This document shows, piece after piece, positions 37,355-46,480 of a stretch of 64,000 nt of DNA. Numbering within the stretch: position 1 is the first letter of the stretch; every line of letters starts with the position of its first letter. Origin of the DNA: Microbacterium sp. SD291. Lineage in GTDB: Bacteria; Actinomycetota; Actinomycetes; Actinomycetales; Microbacteriaceae. Location: NCBI RefSeq assembly GCF_017355365.1, contig NZ_JADIJR010000005.1:1-64000 (forward strand). The letters run 5' to 3'. Below the pieces are notes generated by a model. That model had not been told where the DNA came from, made no database searches, and worked only from the letters and a program-made list of their open reading frames with translations. A program made the position numbers and the translations under genes.

Positions 37355-38302
37355 ATGCGCCGGCCCGCTCCGCTCCCGGCCGACCGGGAGAGCACGGCTG
37401 AGGAGACCGCACAGGCGCGAGGCCGCGGCAGGCGGCGTCCGGTCGCGACGCCCGAGGCCGCACGGCAGGCCGGCGCGCCGGGCGGCTCCGATGCGATCAC
37501 GGGAACGGATGCCGCAGCCGTGGACCCGGCGGATGCGGAGCTGGTGCCGACCTCCAGCCGTGACGTCTGGCGCGCCGCCCGCGCGCGCCGCAAGGCGCTC
37601 CGGGCTGAGATCCGCCGGTTCACGCAGCGTTCCCGACGGCGCAGGATCATCTGGATGAGCGCGATCGGCGCAGTGCTCCTGCTCGTCGGCGGCAGCGTCG
37701 TCGCGGCCTACAGCCCGCTCTTCGCCGTCGAGCGGATCACGGTCATCGGCGCGAGCTCGCTGGATCCGGCTGCGATCGAGACGGCCCTGAGCGATCAGAT
37801 CGGCACGCCCCTCGCCCTCGTCGACGCGAGTGAGGTGAAGGCCTCGCTGCTCGCCTTCCCGCTGATCGAGACGTACGCGCTCGAGGCGAGGCCGCCGCAC
37901 GATCTCACCGTCCGCATCGTGGAGCGGACGCCCGTCGGCGTCATCCGCTCGGGGGCAGGCTACACGCTCGTCGACGCCGCCGGCGTGGCGCTGTCGACGA
38001 CATCGGACCAGCCGTCAGGCCAGCCGCTGCTCGAGATCGAGGGAGGGACGGACTCGACCGCGTTCGAGAGCGCAGGACTCGTGGTGCGCTCGCTTCCGGA
38101 AGGCGTCCGCGCGACGCTCACCGGCGTGACCGCGTCCACCGCCGACGACGTCACCCTGACGCTGAGCACTGGGCTGGTGGTCGTGTGGGGGAGCGCAGAG
38201 AAGTCATCGCTCAAGGCGGAGACGCTGGCCAAGGCGCTGATCGCGAGGCCCGATGCGACGACGATCGACGTGACATCTCCGGCCGCAGTCGTCATCGGCT
38301 GA
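37355..38302 (+). CDS. ftsQ: Cell division protein FtsQ/DivIB
   Basis: FtsQ is a bitopic scaffold of the division complex. The 315-aa protein has a long basic, Ala/Arg-rich cytosolic tail (residues 1-97), one membrane helix (about 99-119) and an extracellular POTRA domain (VERITVIGASSLDPAAIETA, then FPLIETYALEARPPHDL, near 125-193). The FtsQ beta domain follows (AGYTLVDAAGVAL). It starts 3 bp after the murC stop. No good ribosome site is visible, suggesting coupling to murC. Confidence 0.9.
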   Translation: MRRPAPLPADRESTAEETAQARGRGRRRPVATPEAARQAGAPGGSDAITGTDAAAVDPADAELVPTSSRDVWRAARARRKALRAEIRRFTQRSRRRRIIWMSAIGAVLLLVGGSVVAAYSPLFAVERITVIGASSLDPAAIETALSDQIGTPLALVDASEVKASLLAFPLIETYALEARPPHDLTVRIVERTPVGVIRSGAGYTLVDAAGVALSTTSDQPSGQPLLEIEGGTDSTAFESAGLVVRSLPEGVRATLTGVTASTADDVTLTLSTGLVVVWGSAEKSSLKAETLAKALIARPDATTIDVTSPAAVVIG

Positions 38303-38309
38303 CATTCGG

Positions 38310-38330
38310 GCGGCAAACGAGCGGCAAACG
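38310..38330. promoter_or_regulatory. Direct repeat GCGGCAAACG x2 upstream of ftsZ
   Basis: Two identical 10-mers (38310-38319, 38321-38330) have an 11-bp period, just after the ftsQ stop. This is a candidate activator site for ftsZ. Confidence 0.5.
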
Positions 38331-38331
38331 G

Positions 38332-38349
38332 GCGACACGCCCGTGTCGC
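38332..38349. promoter_or_regulatory. Palindrome GCGACACG-CC-CGTGTCGC upstream of ftsZ
   Basis: Perfect 8-bp arms with a 2-bp spacer. The 7-mer pair GCGACAC/GTGTCGC also occurs, with wider spacing, upstream of the MerR gene at 7618. Confidence 0.5.
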
Positions 38350-38410
38350 TGCGCGCGCGCGAACACGCGGCGCTTACCTTCGAACAAGAGAAACCAATAC
38401 CGGGAAATAC

Positions 38411-38437
38411 TTTACACCTCTAGTTGAGGTTTAAGGT
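38411..38437 (+). promoter_or_regulatory. Candidate ftsZ promoter with a dyad in the spacer
   Basis: TTTACA (38411-38416) and TAAGGT (38432-38437) are 15 bp apart. A dyad ACCTC-N5-GAGGT (38416-38430) fills the spacer, the place where MerR-type activators bind. The upstream part of the gap (38345-38405) has a GC-rich run then an AT-richer stretch without a clearer promoter. Confidence 0.35.
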
Positions 38438-38489
38438 TCATCCTCTGGAATCTCACCAAACGACAGGCTCGAATACTCGGAGGCCGGCC

Positions 38490-39635
38490 ATGAGCCAGAA
38501 CCAGAACTACCTCGCCGTGATCAAGGTCGTCGGCGTCGGCGGTGGCGGCGTCAACGCCGTGAACCGCATGATCGATCTCGGTCTCCGCGGAGTCGAGTTC
38601 ATCGCCGTCAACACCGATGCGCAGGCGCTGCTGATGAGCGACGCCGACGTCAAGCTCGACGTCGGCCGCGAGCTCACGCGCGGGCTCGGTGCCGGTGCCG
38701 ACCCGGAGGTCGGCCGCCGTGCGGCGGAGGACCACGCCGAGGAGATCGAGCAGGCCCTCACCGGCGCAGACATGGTCTTCGTGACCGCGGGCGAGGGAGG
38801 CGGCACCGGCACCGGCGGTGCGCCCGTCGTCGCACGGATCGCGAAGTCGATCGGCGCGCTCACGATCGGCGTCGTGACCAAGCCGTTCTCCTTCGAGGGT
38901 CGCCGTCGCCAGAGCCAGGCCGAGGCCGGCGTCGCGAAGCTCAAGGAAGAGGTCGACACGCTCATCGTCGTCCCCAACGACCGTCTTCTCGAGATCAGCG
39001 ACCGCGGCATCTCGATGATCGAGGCGTTCGCCACGGCCGACCAGGTGCTCCTCGCCGGTGTGCAGGGCATCACCGACCTGATCACGACCCCCGGTCTGAT
39101 CAACCTCGACTTCGCCGACGTGAAGTCGGTCATGCAGGGCGCCGGCTCCGCGCTCATGGGCATCGGCTCCGCCCGCGGCGCCGACCGCGCGATCAAGGCC
39201 GCCGAGCTGGCCGTCGAGTCTCCGCTCCTGGAGGCGTCGATCGAAGGCGCCCACGGCGTGCTGCTCTCCATCCAGGGCGGCTCGAACCTCGGCATCTTCG
39301 AGATCCACGACGCCGCGGACCTCGTCAAGGAGGCCGCGCACCCGGAGGCGAACATCATCTTCGGAACGGTCATCGACGACACGCTCGGCGACGAGGTGCG
39401 GGTGACGGTGATCGCTGCAGGCTTCGACGGCGGCGAGCCCTCGCTGCGCCTCGACCCCATGGTCGTGACGCGCCCCGCGGCCGCGTCGACGCTGCCCGAG
39501 GTGACCCTGCCGAGCGAGGACCGGAGCAGCGCGGCCGACGCCGTCGAGGCGGAGCAGCCGCAGCGCGTGCCCGCGACGAGCATCGAGCCGGCGTTCGCCG
39601 ATGACGACATCGACATCCCCGAATTCCTGAAGTGA
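38490..39635 (+). CDS. ftsZ: Cell division GTPase FtsZ
   Basis: The tubulin-like GTPase forms the Z ring. The 381-aa protein has [16 protein letters not shown] (nucleotide loop), the tubulin signature [15 protein letters not shown] (near residues 100-114), [11 protein letters not shown], and the C-terminal core peptide [11 protein letters not shown], which binds SepF and other partners. The ATG at 38490 has CGGAGG 6 nt upstream; the frame stays open 22 codons further without a start signal. It is preceded by a 187-bp gap rich in repeats and overlaps yggS by 4 bp. Confidence 0.97.
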   Translation: MSQNQNYLAVIKVVGVGGGGVNAVNRMIDLGLRGVEFIAVNTDAQALLMSDADVKLDVGRELTRGLGAGADPEVGRRAAEDHAEEIEQALTGADMVFVTAGEGGGTGTGGAPVVARIAKSIGALTIGVVTKPFSFEGRRRQSQAEAGVAKLKEEVDTLIVVPNDRLLEISDRGISMIEAFATADQVLLAGVQGITDLITTPGLINLDFADVKSVMQGAGSALMGIGSARGADRAIKAAELAVESPLLEASIEGAHGVLLSIQGGSNLGIFEIHDAADLVKEAAHPEANIIFGTVIDDTLGDEVRVTVIAAGFDGGEPSLRLDPMVVTRPAAASTLPEVTLPSEDRSSAADAVEAEQPQRVPATSIEPAFADDDIDIPEFLK

Positions 39636-40315
39636 CCGACCTGGCTGCGCGGCTGTCGGCGATCGATTCCCGAATCGCCGACGCCGCGCACCGCGCCGGA
39701 CGCGACCCGGCGGACATCACCCGCATCGTCGTCACCAAGTTCCACCCTGCCTCACTCGTACGCGAGCTGCACGCCCTCGGCGTGCGGGAGGCGGGGGAGA
39801 ACCGCCAGCAGGAGCTCTCCGCGAAGCAGGGTGAGCTCGCCGAGCTCACCGACCTCCGCTGGCACTTCATCGGGCAGGCGCAGACCAACAAGGCAGGGGC
39901 GATCCGGCGGAGTGCGGATGCCGTGCACTCGGTCGACCGCGATCGCCTCGCCGATGCGCTGCATCGCGCAGCCGACGACGATCAGCTGCTCGACGTGCTC
40001 GTCCAGATCAACCTCACCGACGATGCGGGCCGGGGTGGCGTCGCCCCCGGTGACGCCGAGACCCTCGCCGAGCATGTCCTCACGCTGCCGTCGCTGCGCC
40101 TGCGCGGCGTGATGGCCGTCGCGCCACTCGACGAGGAGCCGGCATCCGCTTTCGCCCGCCTGCGCGACGTGGCCGATCGCGTCCGCGCTGTGGAGCCGTC
40201 AGCGACCTGGATCTCCGCCGGGATGACCGGCGACTACGCCGAGGCCATCGCCGCGGGTGCGACACACCTGCGGATCGGTTCCGCAATAACCGGACCCCGG
40301 CCTGACCGGGGTTAA
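39632..40315 (+). CDS. PLP-binding protein YggS/PLPBP
   Basis: The 227-aa single-domain protein with alanine-racemase fold carries pyridoxal phosphate on the Lys of IVVTKFHP and has [24 protein letters not shown] and [13 protein letters not shown]. Family members keep vitamin B6 pools balanced and are not racemases. The signature SMGMSxD is changed to SAGMTGD here. Location between ftsZ and sepF is conserved in Gram-positive bacteria. The GTG start overlaps the ftsZ stop (GTGA). Confidence 0.93.
   Translation: MTDLAARLSAIDSRIADAAHRAGRDPADITRIVVTKFHPASLVRELHALGVREAGENRQQELSAKQGELAELTDLRWHFIGQAQTNKAGAIRRSADAVHSVDRDRLADALHRAADDDQLLDVLVQINLTDDAGRGGVAPGDAETLAEHVLTLPSLRLRGVMAVAPLDEEPASAFARLRDVADRVRAVEPSATWISAGMTGDYAEAIAAGATHLRIGSAITGPRPDRG
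40294..40312 (+). terminator. Weak hairpin at the yggS 3' end
   Basis: ACCCCGG-CCTGA-CCGGGGT includes the last yggS codons and is followed by a short CCTTT. It could attenuate transcription before sepF. Confidence 0.35.
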
Positions 40316-40358
40316 CCTTTCAGAAGACCAGCCCGAATCGTTCGAACCGGAGGACACA

Positions 40359-40832
40359 ATGGGTAACCCGCTGAAGAAGACCATGGTGTATCTCGGCCTC
40401 GCCGACGAGGAAGAGGTCTACGAGGAGGAGACGCAGGCACCCGCCCGCGCCCACCGCGACCGTGACCGTGAGCGCGAAGAAGCCGCTCCCGCGCCGGTGA
40501 CCCCGCTTCGCCGGCCGGTCGCCGTCCGCCAGCCCGCAGGAGGGGCCGTGAACGAGATCCTCACCGTGCATCCCAAGCAGTACCGCGACGCCCAGCTGAT
40601 CGCTGAGAGCTTCCGTGAGGGCGTGCCGGTCATCATCAACCTCTCCCAGATGAGCGACGCCGACGCGCGTCGCCTGATCGACTTCGCGAGCGGTCTCTCG
40701 CTCGGGCTCTACGGCCGCATCGAGCGCGTGACGTCGAAGGTGTTCCTGCTCTCGCCGGAGAACATCGCGGTGTCGGGTCACGGTGGCATCGCGCACGCGG
40801 ATCCGGAGTCCGCGGGCTTCGACCAGCAGTAG
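40359..40832 (+). CDS. sepF: Cell division protein SepF
   Basis: SepF tethers FtsZ to the membrane and bundles filaments. The 157-aa protein starts [16 protein letters not shown] (amphipathic membrane-binding helix), has a charged, Pro-rich linker (residues 20-65), then the SepF core with [38 protein letters not shown] and [19 protein letters not shown] lies 5 nt before the ATG. In actinobacteria, which lack FtsA and ZipA, SepF is the main Z-ring anchor. Confidence 0.95.
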   Translation: MGNPLKKTMVYLGLADEEEVYEEETQAPARAHRDRDREREEAAPAPVTPLRRPVAVRQPAGGAVNEILTVHPKQYRDAQLIAESFREGVPVIINLSQMSDADARRLIDFASGLSLGLYGRIERVTSKVFLLSPENIAVSGHGGIAHADPESAGFDQQ

Positions 40833-40835
40833 ACC

Positions 40836-41132
40836 GTGGGGCTCGTCTCCGTCGTCGCGAGCATCATCCACCTGATGCTCCTGCTGTACCTCCTCGTCCT
40901 CTTCGCGCGCCTGATCCTCGACTACATCCCGATGTTCAACCGGGAGTGGCGCCCGAAGGGCGCGGGGCTCATCGCCGCAGAAGTCGTGTACACGATCACC
41001 GATCCGCCGGTCCGGTTCTTCCGGCGGATCATCCCTCCGCTGCGCATCGGATCGCTGTCGCTGGACTTCGGGTTCTCCCTGACGATCCTGATCGTCCTCA
41101 TCCTCATGAACGTCGTCCGCGCCTTCATCTGA
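40836..41132 (+). CDS. YggT family membrane protein
   Basis: The 98-aa protein has two membrane helices (about residues 3-25 and 75-97) separated by the conserved TDPPVRFFRRIIPPLRIG loop. YggT proteins are small integral membrane proteins that recur between sepF and divIVA; roles in osmotic tolerance or division-complex organisation have been suggested but not settled. GTG start 3 bp after the sepF stop, probably translationally coupled. Confidence 0.9.
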   Translation: MGLVSVVASIIHLMLLLYLLVLFARLILDYIPMFNREWRPKGAGLIAAEVVYTITDPPVRFFRRIIPPLRIGSLSLDFGFSLTILIVLILMNVVRAFI

Positions 41133-41191
41133 GACCCGGCGACTTCGCGATGCCTGGGTGTCGCGGCGTCGCGGCTGACAGGAGCGGGGAC

Positions 41192-41197
41192 TATGCT
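41192..41197 (+). promoter_or_regulatory. -10 box (TATGCT) of wag31
   Basis: TATGCT in the 154-bp yggT-wag31 gap predicts a leader of about 85 nt ahead of GAAGGAG and the ATG at 41287. No clear -35 box was found. Confidence 0.45.
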
Positions 41198-41286
41198 TGG
41201 CTCCCAGGTGCGCGCCCAGGGTTCGCGCCGAATCTCGACCGCGCCATTCATCGAAACTGGCAACCGAACTCATCGAAGGAGCCACC

Positions 41287-41889
41287 ATGGCACTTACCCC
41301 GGATGACGTCGTCACCAAGCAGTTCCAGCACGTCCGCTTCAAGGACGGCTTCGACCCGGACGAGGTGGATGACTTCCTCGACGAGATCGTCATCGAGTGG
41401 CGCAAGGCCCTCGAGGAGAACGCAGAGCTGAAGGCGAAGCTGGCCGCTTACGAGTCCGGTGAAGCGCCGGCCGCCGCGCCGGCGCCGGTCGCAGAGGTTC
41501 CCGCCGCCGCCCCCGTGGTCGAGGCTCCCGCCGCGTCCGCCGCCGAGGTTCCCACCGGCTCCGCCAGCGCCACCGCCGGAATCATCGAGCTCGCTCAGCG
41601 CCTGCACGACGAGCACGTCGCGGAGGGCGAGACGAAGCGCAAGCAGCTCATCGCCGAGGCGGAGGGCGAGGTCGCGCGCATCCGCTCCGAGGCCGAGGCC
41701 AAGCAGCGCGAGGAGTCGGCGCGCCTGGAGCGCGAGCGCAACACGCTCGAGGCTCGCATCACCGAGCTCCGCAACTTCGAGCGCGACTACCGCACGCAGC
41801 TGCGCGGCTACATCGAGGGTCAGCTCCGCGACCTCGACGAGAAGTCGGCGTCGACGGACTCCACCCCGGTCTCCGCGATCGGTCTGTAG
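41287..41889 (+). CDS. wag31: DivIVA/Wag31 polar growth protein
   Basis: The 200-aa coiled-coil protein marks negatively curved membrane and directs polar or septal wall synthesis. The N-terminal membrane-binding domain is VTKQFQHVRFKDGFDPDEVD followed by DFLDEIVIEW; a Pro/Ala/Val linker (residues 58-98) separates two coiled coils, the second rich in Glu/Arg repeats. The ATG at 41287 has GAAGGAG 6 nt upstream; the open frame upstream lacks a signal. The N-terminal TPDD sequence includes a Thr, comparable in position to the phosphorylated region in mycobacterial Wag31. Confidence 0.95.
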   Translation: MALTPDDVVTKQFQHVRFKDGFDPDEVDDFLDEIVIEWRKALEENAELKAKLAAYESGEAPAAAPAPVAEVPAAAPVVEAPAASAAEVPTGSASATAGIIELAQRLHDEHVAEGETKRKQLIAEAEGEVARIRSEAEAKQREESARLERERNTLEARITELRNFERDYRTQLRGYIEGQLRDLDEKSASTDSTPVSAIGL

Positions 41890-41898
41890 GTCGTCCTT

Positions 41899-42528
41899 TT
41901 GCCAGGACGCCGTCCTCTTCGTCGGTCGGCGGCCGGTGCGATCGTTGCGGTTCTCGCAGCGCTCGTGCTGGCCGCCGATCAGTTTGTGAAGCACCTCACC
42001 ATCACGAACCTCCCGCTGCAGGAATCGGTCCCAGTGCTCGGTGAGTTCCTTCAGCTGTACTACGTGCGCAACCCCGGTGCCGCGTTCTCGCTCGGCTCCG
42101 ATGTCACCTGGATCTTCACGATCGCACTCACCGTCGTGGCGGGCGTGATCGTGTGGAAGGCCTTCGGTCTGCGCTCCCGCCTCTGGGCGGTCGTGCTCGG
42201 CTGCCTCCTGGGCGGCGTGCTCGGCAACCTGACCGACCGTCTCCTCCGGGAGCCCGGCTTCCCGATGGGGCATGTCGTCGACATGATCTCGATGCCGTGG
42301 ATGATGCCCGCGATCTTCAACGTCGCCGACATCTTCATCGTCACAGGGATGATCTCGGTGGCGCTGCTCGTCGTGGTCGGCCTCCGTTTCGACGGCACGC
42401 GCGAACGCGACCATGTCACGGTCGAGACCGACGCCGAGGCCGAGGCTGTCGCCGCCGCTGAGGCGGCCGAGATCGACGCCGCGGACGCCGGAGCCGCGGG
42501 CGATGCGACCACGGCAGGGGAGCGCTGA
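41899..42528 (+). CDS. lspA: Lipoprotein signal peptidase (signal peptidase II)
   Basis: LspA cleaves the signal peptide of lipid-modified prolipoproteins. The 209-aa protein has four membrane helices and the two catalytic aspartates in GHVVDMI and [10 protein letters not shown], with [12 protein letters not shown] and [13 protein letters not shown] also conserved. A TTG at 41899 is the only start that keeps the first helix; its ribosome site is weak. The last 40 residues are an acidic Ala/Glu/Asp tail, an extension beyond the family core. It follows wag31 by 9 bp. Confidence 0.93.
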   Translation: MPGRRPLRRSAAGAIVAVLAALVLAADQFVKHLTITNLPLQESVPVLGEFLQLYYVRNPGAAFSLGSDVTWIFTIALTVVAGVIVWKAFGLRSRLWAVVLGCLLGGVLGNLTDRLLREPGFPMGHVVDMISMPWMMPAIFNVADIFIVTGMISVALLVVVGLRFDGTRERDHVTVETDAEAEAVAAAEAAEIDAADAGAAGDATTAGER

Positions 42529-42530
42529 CC

Positions 42531-43451
42531 GTGGAGTCGCGCTCTCTTCCCGTCCCCGACGGCCTGGACGGCGTGCGCGTCGACGCCGCGCTCGCGAAGA
42601 TGCTCGGGTTCTCGCGCACCTTCGCCGCGGATGTCGCTGCGGCCGGTGGCGTCACACTCGACGGGGTCACGGTCGACAAGTCCGACAGGCTCAGAGGCGG
42701 TGGCTGGCTCGAGGTCGAGTGGCAGCCGAAGGAGGCGCCCCGGATCATCCCGATCGCGGTGCCCGAGCTCGGCATCGTCCACGACGACGACGACATCGTG
42801 GTGGTCGACAAGCCCACAGGGGTCGCCGCCCACCCCTCACTCGGCTGGGAGGGTCCGACCGTCGTCGGCGCTCTCGCGGCGGCGGGCTTCCGGGTGGCGA
42901 CGAGCGGGGCGGCCGAGCGCCAGGGCGTGGTGCACCGGCTCGATGTCGGCACCAGCGGCCTGATGGTCGTCGCGAAATCCGAGACCGCCTACACCGCGCT
43001 CAAGCGCGCATTCAAGGAACGCACGGTCGACAAGATCTACCACGCGGTGGTGCAGGGACATCCGGACCCGCTGACGGGGACGATCGACGCGCCGATCGGC
43101 CGGCATCCGAGTCACTCCTGGAAGTTCGCGGTCGTCCCGGACGGCAAGCCGTCGGTCACGCATTACGACACGCTCGAAGCGTTCCCCGGCGCCTCGCTGC
43201 TGGAGATCCACCTCGAGACCGGCCGGACGCACCAGATCCGCGTGCACATGGCGGCCCACCGGCATCCGTGCGTTGGCGATCCCCTGTACGGAGCGGACCC
43301 CACGCTCTCCGCGCGTCTCGGCCTGACCAGGCAGTGGCTGCACGCCCATCAGCTCGCGTTCGCGCACCCGGCCACGGGTGATTGGGTGCAGTTCGAGTCG
43401 CCGTACCCCGCCGACTTCCAGCACGCGCTCGACGTCCTGCGCGGCGAGTAG
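42531..43451 (+). CDS. rluD: RluA/RluD-family 23S rRNA pseudouridine synthase
   Basis: The 306-aa protein has an N-terminal S4-like RNA-binding segment ([15 protein letters not shown]) and the synthase domain with [15 protein letters not shown], the catalytic [13 protein letters not shown] (Asp nucleophile) and [11 protein letters not shown]. Bacterial members modify helix 69 of 23S rRNA (RluD) or other rRNA/tRNA sites, so the precise target is inferred. GTG start 2 bp after the lspA stop, the common lspA-rluD pairing of Gram-positives. Confidence 0.92.
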   Translation: MESRSLPVPDGLDGVRVDAALAKMLGFSRTFAADVAAAGGVTLDGVTVDKSDRLRGGGWLEVEWQPKEAPRIIPIAVPELGIVHDDDDIVVVDKPTGVAAHPSLGWEGPTVVGALAAAGFRVATSGAAERQGVVHRLDVGTSGLMVVAKSETAYTALKRAFKERTVDKIYHAVVQGHPDPLTGTIDAPIGRHPSHSWKFAVVPDGKPSVTHYDTLEAFPGASLLEIHLETGRTHQIRVHMAAHRHPCVGDPLYGADPTLSARLGLTRQWLHAHQLAFAHPATGDWVQFESPYPADFQHALDVLRGE

Positions 43452-43466
43452 CCCCTCCGGCGCCGC

Positions 43467-44066
43467 TCAGAAGCGAGCGTTCTGCGCCGCCGCGACGACA
43501 CCGTCGAGTGTCTGCTCCAGGAAGTCGACGACCGCGATCTCGTCGGCGCGGCGATCGACGACGAGCTCGAGCAGCGTCTCCTCAGCGAAAGACACCCAGG
43601 CCCGCAGGGCCACCCGCAGGGCCGGCCCGTCAGGCACGCCCAGCGCCTGGAAGGCGGTGAGCAGTCGGAGCGAGTTCAGCTCCCGCGACTCGTCGACGAT
43701 GGCCCGGACGGCGGGCGCACCGCTGGCCACGCCGCGGACCAGGGAGGAGAAAGTGCCGCTGTGGTCGTGCACGAAGCCGGTGATGCGAAGCAGGGTGTCC
43801 CGGATGCGCTCGCGAGGCGGGAGGTCGGGGCGCGGCTCGGTCGCCAGCAGCAGACTGTCGCGCGCCTTCGTGACGATGGCGCTCTCGACGCCCTGCCTGC
43901 TCACGAAATAGTGGAAGATCAGGGCCTTGGAGACGCCGGCCTGACGTGCGAGCTCATCGATCGTGAGGTCGTCGAGCGGATGCTCGGCGAGGAAGCGAAC
44001 CCCGATGGCGACGAGCTGCGCCCGTCGGTCTTCGGGACTGAGGCGAGATCGCGGCTCGGACGGCAT
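43467..44066 (-). CDS. TetR-family transcriptional regulator
   Basis: The 199-aa protein has the N-terminal helix-turn-helix ELARQAGVSKALIFHYF (about residues 39-55) and an all-helical ligand-binding C-terminal part (VRGVASGAPAVRAIVDESRE). It converges with the RluD-type gene and is divergent from the GNAT gene, a possible target; only about 70 bp separate the two starts. A TAGGCT box lies 6 nt before its ATG, so a leaderless message is likely. Ligand unknown. Confidence 0.9.
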   Translation of the reverse strand: MPSEPRSRLSPEDRRAQLVAIGVRFLAEHPLDDLTIDELARQAGVSKALIFHYFVSRQGVESAIVTKARDSLLLATEPRPDLPPRERIRDTLLRITGFVHDHSGTFSSLVRGVASGAPAVRAIVDESRELNSLRLLTAFQALGVPDGPALRVALRAWVSFAEETLLELVVDRRADEIAVVDFLEQTLDGVVAAAQNARF

Positions 44067-44072
44067 GCGAGA

Positions 44073-44078
44073 AGCCTA
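44073..44078 (-). promoter_or_regulatory. -10 box (TAGGCT) of the tetR gene
   Basis: A minus-strand TAGGCT lies 6 nt before the ATG at 44066. Confidence 0.45.
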
Positions 44079-44134
44079 GCCAGATCGGCGTCCGCTGCCG
44101 CAATGATGTCCGACACGTGCGCCAGACTGGGCGC

Positions 44135-44707
44135 ATGAGCATCGAGGTGCGACCGGCCACTGTCTTCGACGACGTCGCCGCGCTCGTCGGGCCGAAAAAG
44201 CCGACGTCGAACGTGTGCTTCTGCCTGAGCTACCGGATCGGCAGCAGGGAGAACGTCGCGCTCCGCGGCGAGGCGCGAGCCGACCGGGTGCGCGAGCTGT
44301 GCCGGCACGATCCGCCGCCTGGCGTGATCGCGTATCTCGACGGAGAGCCGGTCGGCTGGGCGGCGCTGCATCCCCGGCGCGACACGAGCTTCGCCCGCAA
44401 CCGGCTCATCCCGCACATCGACGACCTCGACGTGTGGTCGCTGTGGTGCTTCCGCGTGCGGCCGGGGCATCGGAAGCAGGGCGTCTCGCACGCGCTCATC
44501 GAGGGGGCAGTGGCGTACGCGAGGGAGCGACGAGCCCCGGCGATCGAGGGGTATCCGGTCGACAACGGCGGGGAGAAGGTGAATCTCACCATGGCGTACG
44601 TCGGGACGAGGAGTCTGTTCGAGAGCGCCGGATTCCGCAGGGCCGCCGACACCGGCTCGGTGCTGGACGGGTTTCCCCGAGTGCTCATGCGACTCGACCT
44701 GCGGTGA
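44135..44707 (+). CDS. GNAT-family N-acetyltransferase
   Basis: The 190-aa protein has the acetyl-CoA-binding motif A as FRVRPGHRKQGVSHALIEGA and a C-terminal SLFESAGFRRAADTG, as in GNAT enzymes. The N-terminal SNVCFCLSYRIGSRENV region is typical of a subgroup with uncharacterised substrates. The ATG at 44135 (MSIEVRPATV) is preferred over a GTG 18 nt upstream because the GNAT fold begins there. It is divergent from the TetR gene. Substrate unknown. Confidence 0.85.
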   Translation: MSIEVRPATVFDDVAALVGPKKPTSNVCFCLSYRIGSRENVALRGEARADRVRELCRHDPPPGVIAYLDGEPVGWAALHPRRDTSFARNRLIPHIDDLDVWSLWCFRVRPGHRKQGVSHALIEGAVAYARERRAPAIEGYPVDNGGEKVNLTMAYVGTRSLFESAGFRRAADTGSVLDGFPRVLMRLDLR

Positions 44708-44722
44708 ACCGGAAGAAACCGT

Positions 44723-44750
44723 GAACCCGTCCCGGTGTCTCGGACAATAC
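44723..44750 (+). promoter_or_regulatory. ECF-type promoter of sigma gene A
   Basis: GAACC (44723) and CGGACAATAC (44741) are spaced exactly as in the copy at 46448-46475 upstream of the second sigma gene. The start codon follows 5 nt after the second element. This is probably an autoregulated ECF promoter. Confidence 0.6.
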
Positions 44751-44755
44751 ACAGC

Positions 44756-45346
44756 GTGAGCACAGACAGCGAGATCATCCAGCGATCTCTCCAGCAGCCG
44801 GCGGCCTTCGCCGAGCTCTTCGACAGGCACGCACGCGCGGTGAACGCGTTCGCGACCTACCGCATCGGCCATCATGCTGCGGAGGACGTCCTCAGCGAGA
44901 CGTTCCTGGTGGCGTTCCGTCGTCGTGCCGATTTCGATCTCGATGTCGAGTCGGCGGCGCCGTGGCTGTTCGGCATCGCCTCCCGGCTGATCCGGCGGCA
45001 CCGGGCCGTGGAGGCGAAGCACTGGCGTTCGTTCGCCGCCGCGATCGGCGGCGAGGAGCACTCCTCGCTCGGCGGATTCGACGAGGCGCTGTCACGGGTG
45101 GACGCGGAGCGCGAGGTCGCCGCGCTGAAGGTGCGCATCGCGGCCCTCGCCCCGAGGGACAGGGAGACGCTGCTGCTCTACGCGTGGCATGGAATGAGCT
45201 ACGACGAGATCGCCGCATCGCTCGGCGTGCCCGTCGGCACGGTGCGCTCGCGACTGAACCGCGTACGGCGACGGCTGGATCCCGGCCGCCGTCGCGCGGC
45301 ATTCGAGAAGGATCAGCAGAAGGGAGAGGCCGTTGGACGTGTTTGA
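44756..45346 (+). CDS. ECF-type RNA polymerase sigma factor (copy A)
   Basis: The 196-aa protein has region 2 (FAELFDRHARAVNAFATYRI, ADFDLDVESAAPWLFGIASR) and region 4 (LAPRDRETLLLYAWHGMSYD, IAASLGVPVGTVRSRLNRVR), with no region 3: a group 4 sigma factor. The GTG at 44756 follows its own ECF-type promoter by only 5 nt, so it is probably leaderless. The gene overlaps a membrane-protein gene by 14 bp, likely its regulator. A paralogous pair follows immediately at 46481. Confidence 0.92.
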   Translation: MSTDSEIIQRSLQQPAAFAELFDRHARAVNAFATYRIGHHAAEDVLSETFLVAFRRRADFDLDVESAAPWLFGIASRLIRRHRAVEAKHWRSFAAAIGGEEHSSLGGFDEALSRVDAEREVAALKVRIAALAPRDRETLLLYAWHGMSYDEIAASLGVPVGTVRSRLNRVRRRLDPGRRRAAFEKDQQKGEAVGRV

Positions 45347-46439
45347 GAAGGTTCAGAGGACGAAGCCCGAGCTCGGCGGCGCCGAGGAGAATCTCGCGGC
45401 CGCACGGACGCGGCTCATGGCCCAGATCCACGAGGTGCGAGAGCCGGCGCGAGTGCGCTCGGCACGCGGGCCCTGGCTCCTCGCCGCAGGCGTGATCGGC
45501 GTGGCCGCCGCGGTGACGGCCGGCGTGCTGATCGCGGGCGACCTGACGGCGCCGGCGCCCACCGTCGAGGCGGTCCCGACCCGCGCCCCCGGGGCGACGC
45601 TGCAGCCGACACCGGAGCCTACCGAGGAGCCGCTGACCGCGTCCAAGGTCCTTCAGGGGGCCGCGCAGACTGCGCTCACCTCGTCGGGTCCGGTCGCCGG
45701 AGAAGGGCAGTATCTCCGCGTCGAGCATGCCACCGAGCAGCTCGTCCTCTATGACGCCGCCGGCGAGCACACCGTGTTCGACGGGTCGCGCGCCGGCGCC
45801 ACCGCGGCGTGGGTGGTGCGCGGCCGCTACATCACGTACATCCCCGCGGATCGCGATGGCGAGTGGGTGCGCGTGTTCGAGGCGGGGCGTACGGTGGTGG
45901 CTCTCTACGGGACGGACGCCCAGCAGCATCAGGAGGAGTGGTCGGCCGAGATCCTCGACGAGGACTTCATCATCCGCACCCCGGGCGGGATCCACGAGTC
46001 GTACCCAGGGTCGACGGAACCGAATGAGGGCTCCGATGCCTACTACGCACTCATGCCACGCGATCCCCAGGCTCTCGTCGAATGGTTCCGGTCCAGTCTG
46101 ACCGGCACCGAGCCCGCGAACATGGACTCCGCGATCATCTGGGGGATCGTGCAGACACTGGAGCTGAATGCGGCGCCCGCCGACCTCAGGGCGGCTCTCT
46201 ACCAGGCTCTCGACCTCCTGCCCGGCCTCGAGATCGTCTCGACGGAGGGCGCGGTCGTCACCCTCGCTTTCGAGCCGCAGAGCCCCCTCGACTGGCGGGA
46301 GACGGTCACGATCGACCGAGCCACGGGCCTGCTCGTCGCGAGCGCCCGCACGTTCGGAGAGGGGAGTCCGATCGTGCCGGACAGCGTGCCGAACTTCCGG
46401 CTGACGAACACGATCAGCGTCGTCGACTCGGCGCCCTGA
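45333..46439 (+). CDS. Membrane protein partner of sigma A (CU044_5270-like)
   Basis: The 368-aa protein has a 45-residue charged cytosolic N-terminus (KVQRTKPELGGAEENLAA), one membrane helix (about 48-70), a Thr/Pro linker, and a large extracellular domain with SGPVAGEGQYLRVEHATEQL. Sigma-linked proteins with this layout are common in actinobacteria under the name CU044_5270 and may be anti-sigma or sensor proteins; no zinc HxxxCxxC anti-sigma motif is present. TTG start with GGGAG 6 nt upstream. Function inferred from context. Confidence 0.75.
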   Translation: MDVFEKVQRTKPELGGAEENLAAARTRLMAQIHEVREPARVRSARGPWLLAAGVIGVAAAVTAGVLIAGDLTAPAPTVEAVPTRAPGATLQPTPEPTEEPLTASKVLQGAAQTALTSSGPVAGEGQYLRVEHATEQLVLYDAAGEHTVFDGSRAGATAAWVVRGRYITYIPADRDGEWVRVFEAGRTVVALYGTDAQQHQEEWSAEILDEDFIIRTPGGIHESYPGSTEPNEGSDAYYALMPRDPQALVEWFRSSLTGTEPANMDSAIIWGIVQTLELNAAPADLRAALYQALDLLPGLEIVSTEGAVVTLAFEPQSPLDWRETVTIDRATGLLVASARTFGEGSPIVPDSVPNFRLTNTISVVDSAP

Positions 46440-46447
46440 CGGTTTTC

Positions 46448-46475
46448 GAACCATTCGCGCACTTTCGGGCAATAC
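46448..46475 (+). promoter_or_regulatory. ECF-type promoter of sigma gene B
   Basis: GAACC (46448) and CGGGCAATAC (46466) have the same spacing and distance to the start codon as in sigma gene A. Confidence 0.6.
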
Positions 46476-46480
46476 ATAGT

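Noticed and set aside
46082..46480. N-terminal extension of sigma factor B
   Set aside because: It lies inside the preceding membrane-protein gene and upstream of the conserved ECF promoter. The paralogue starts at the equivalent GTG.
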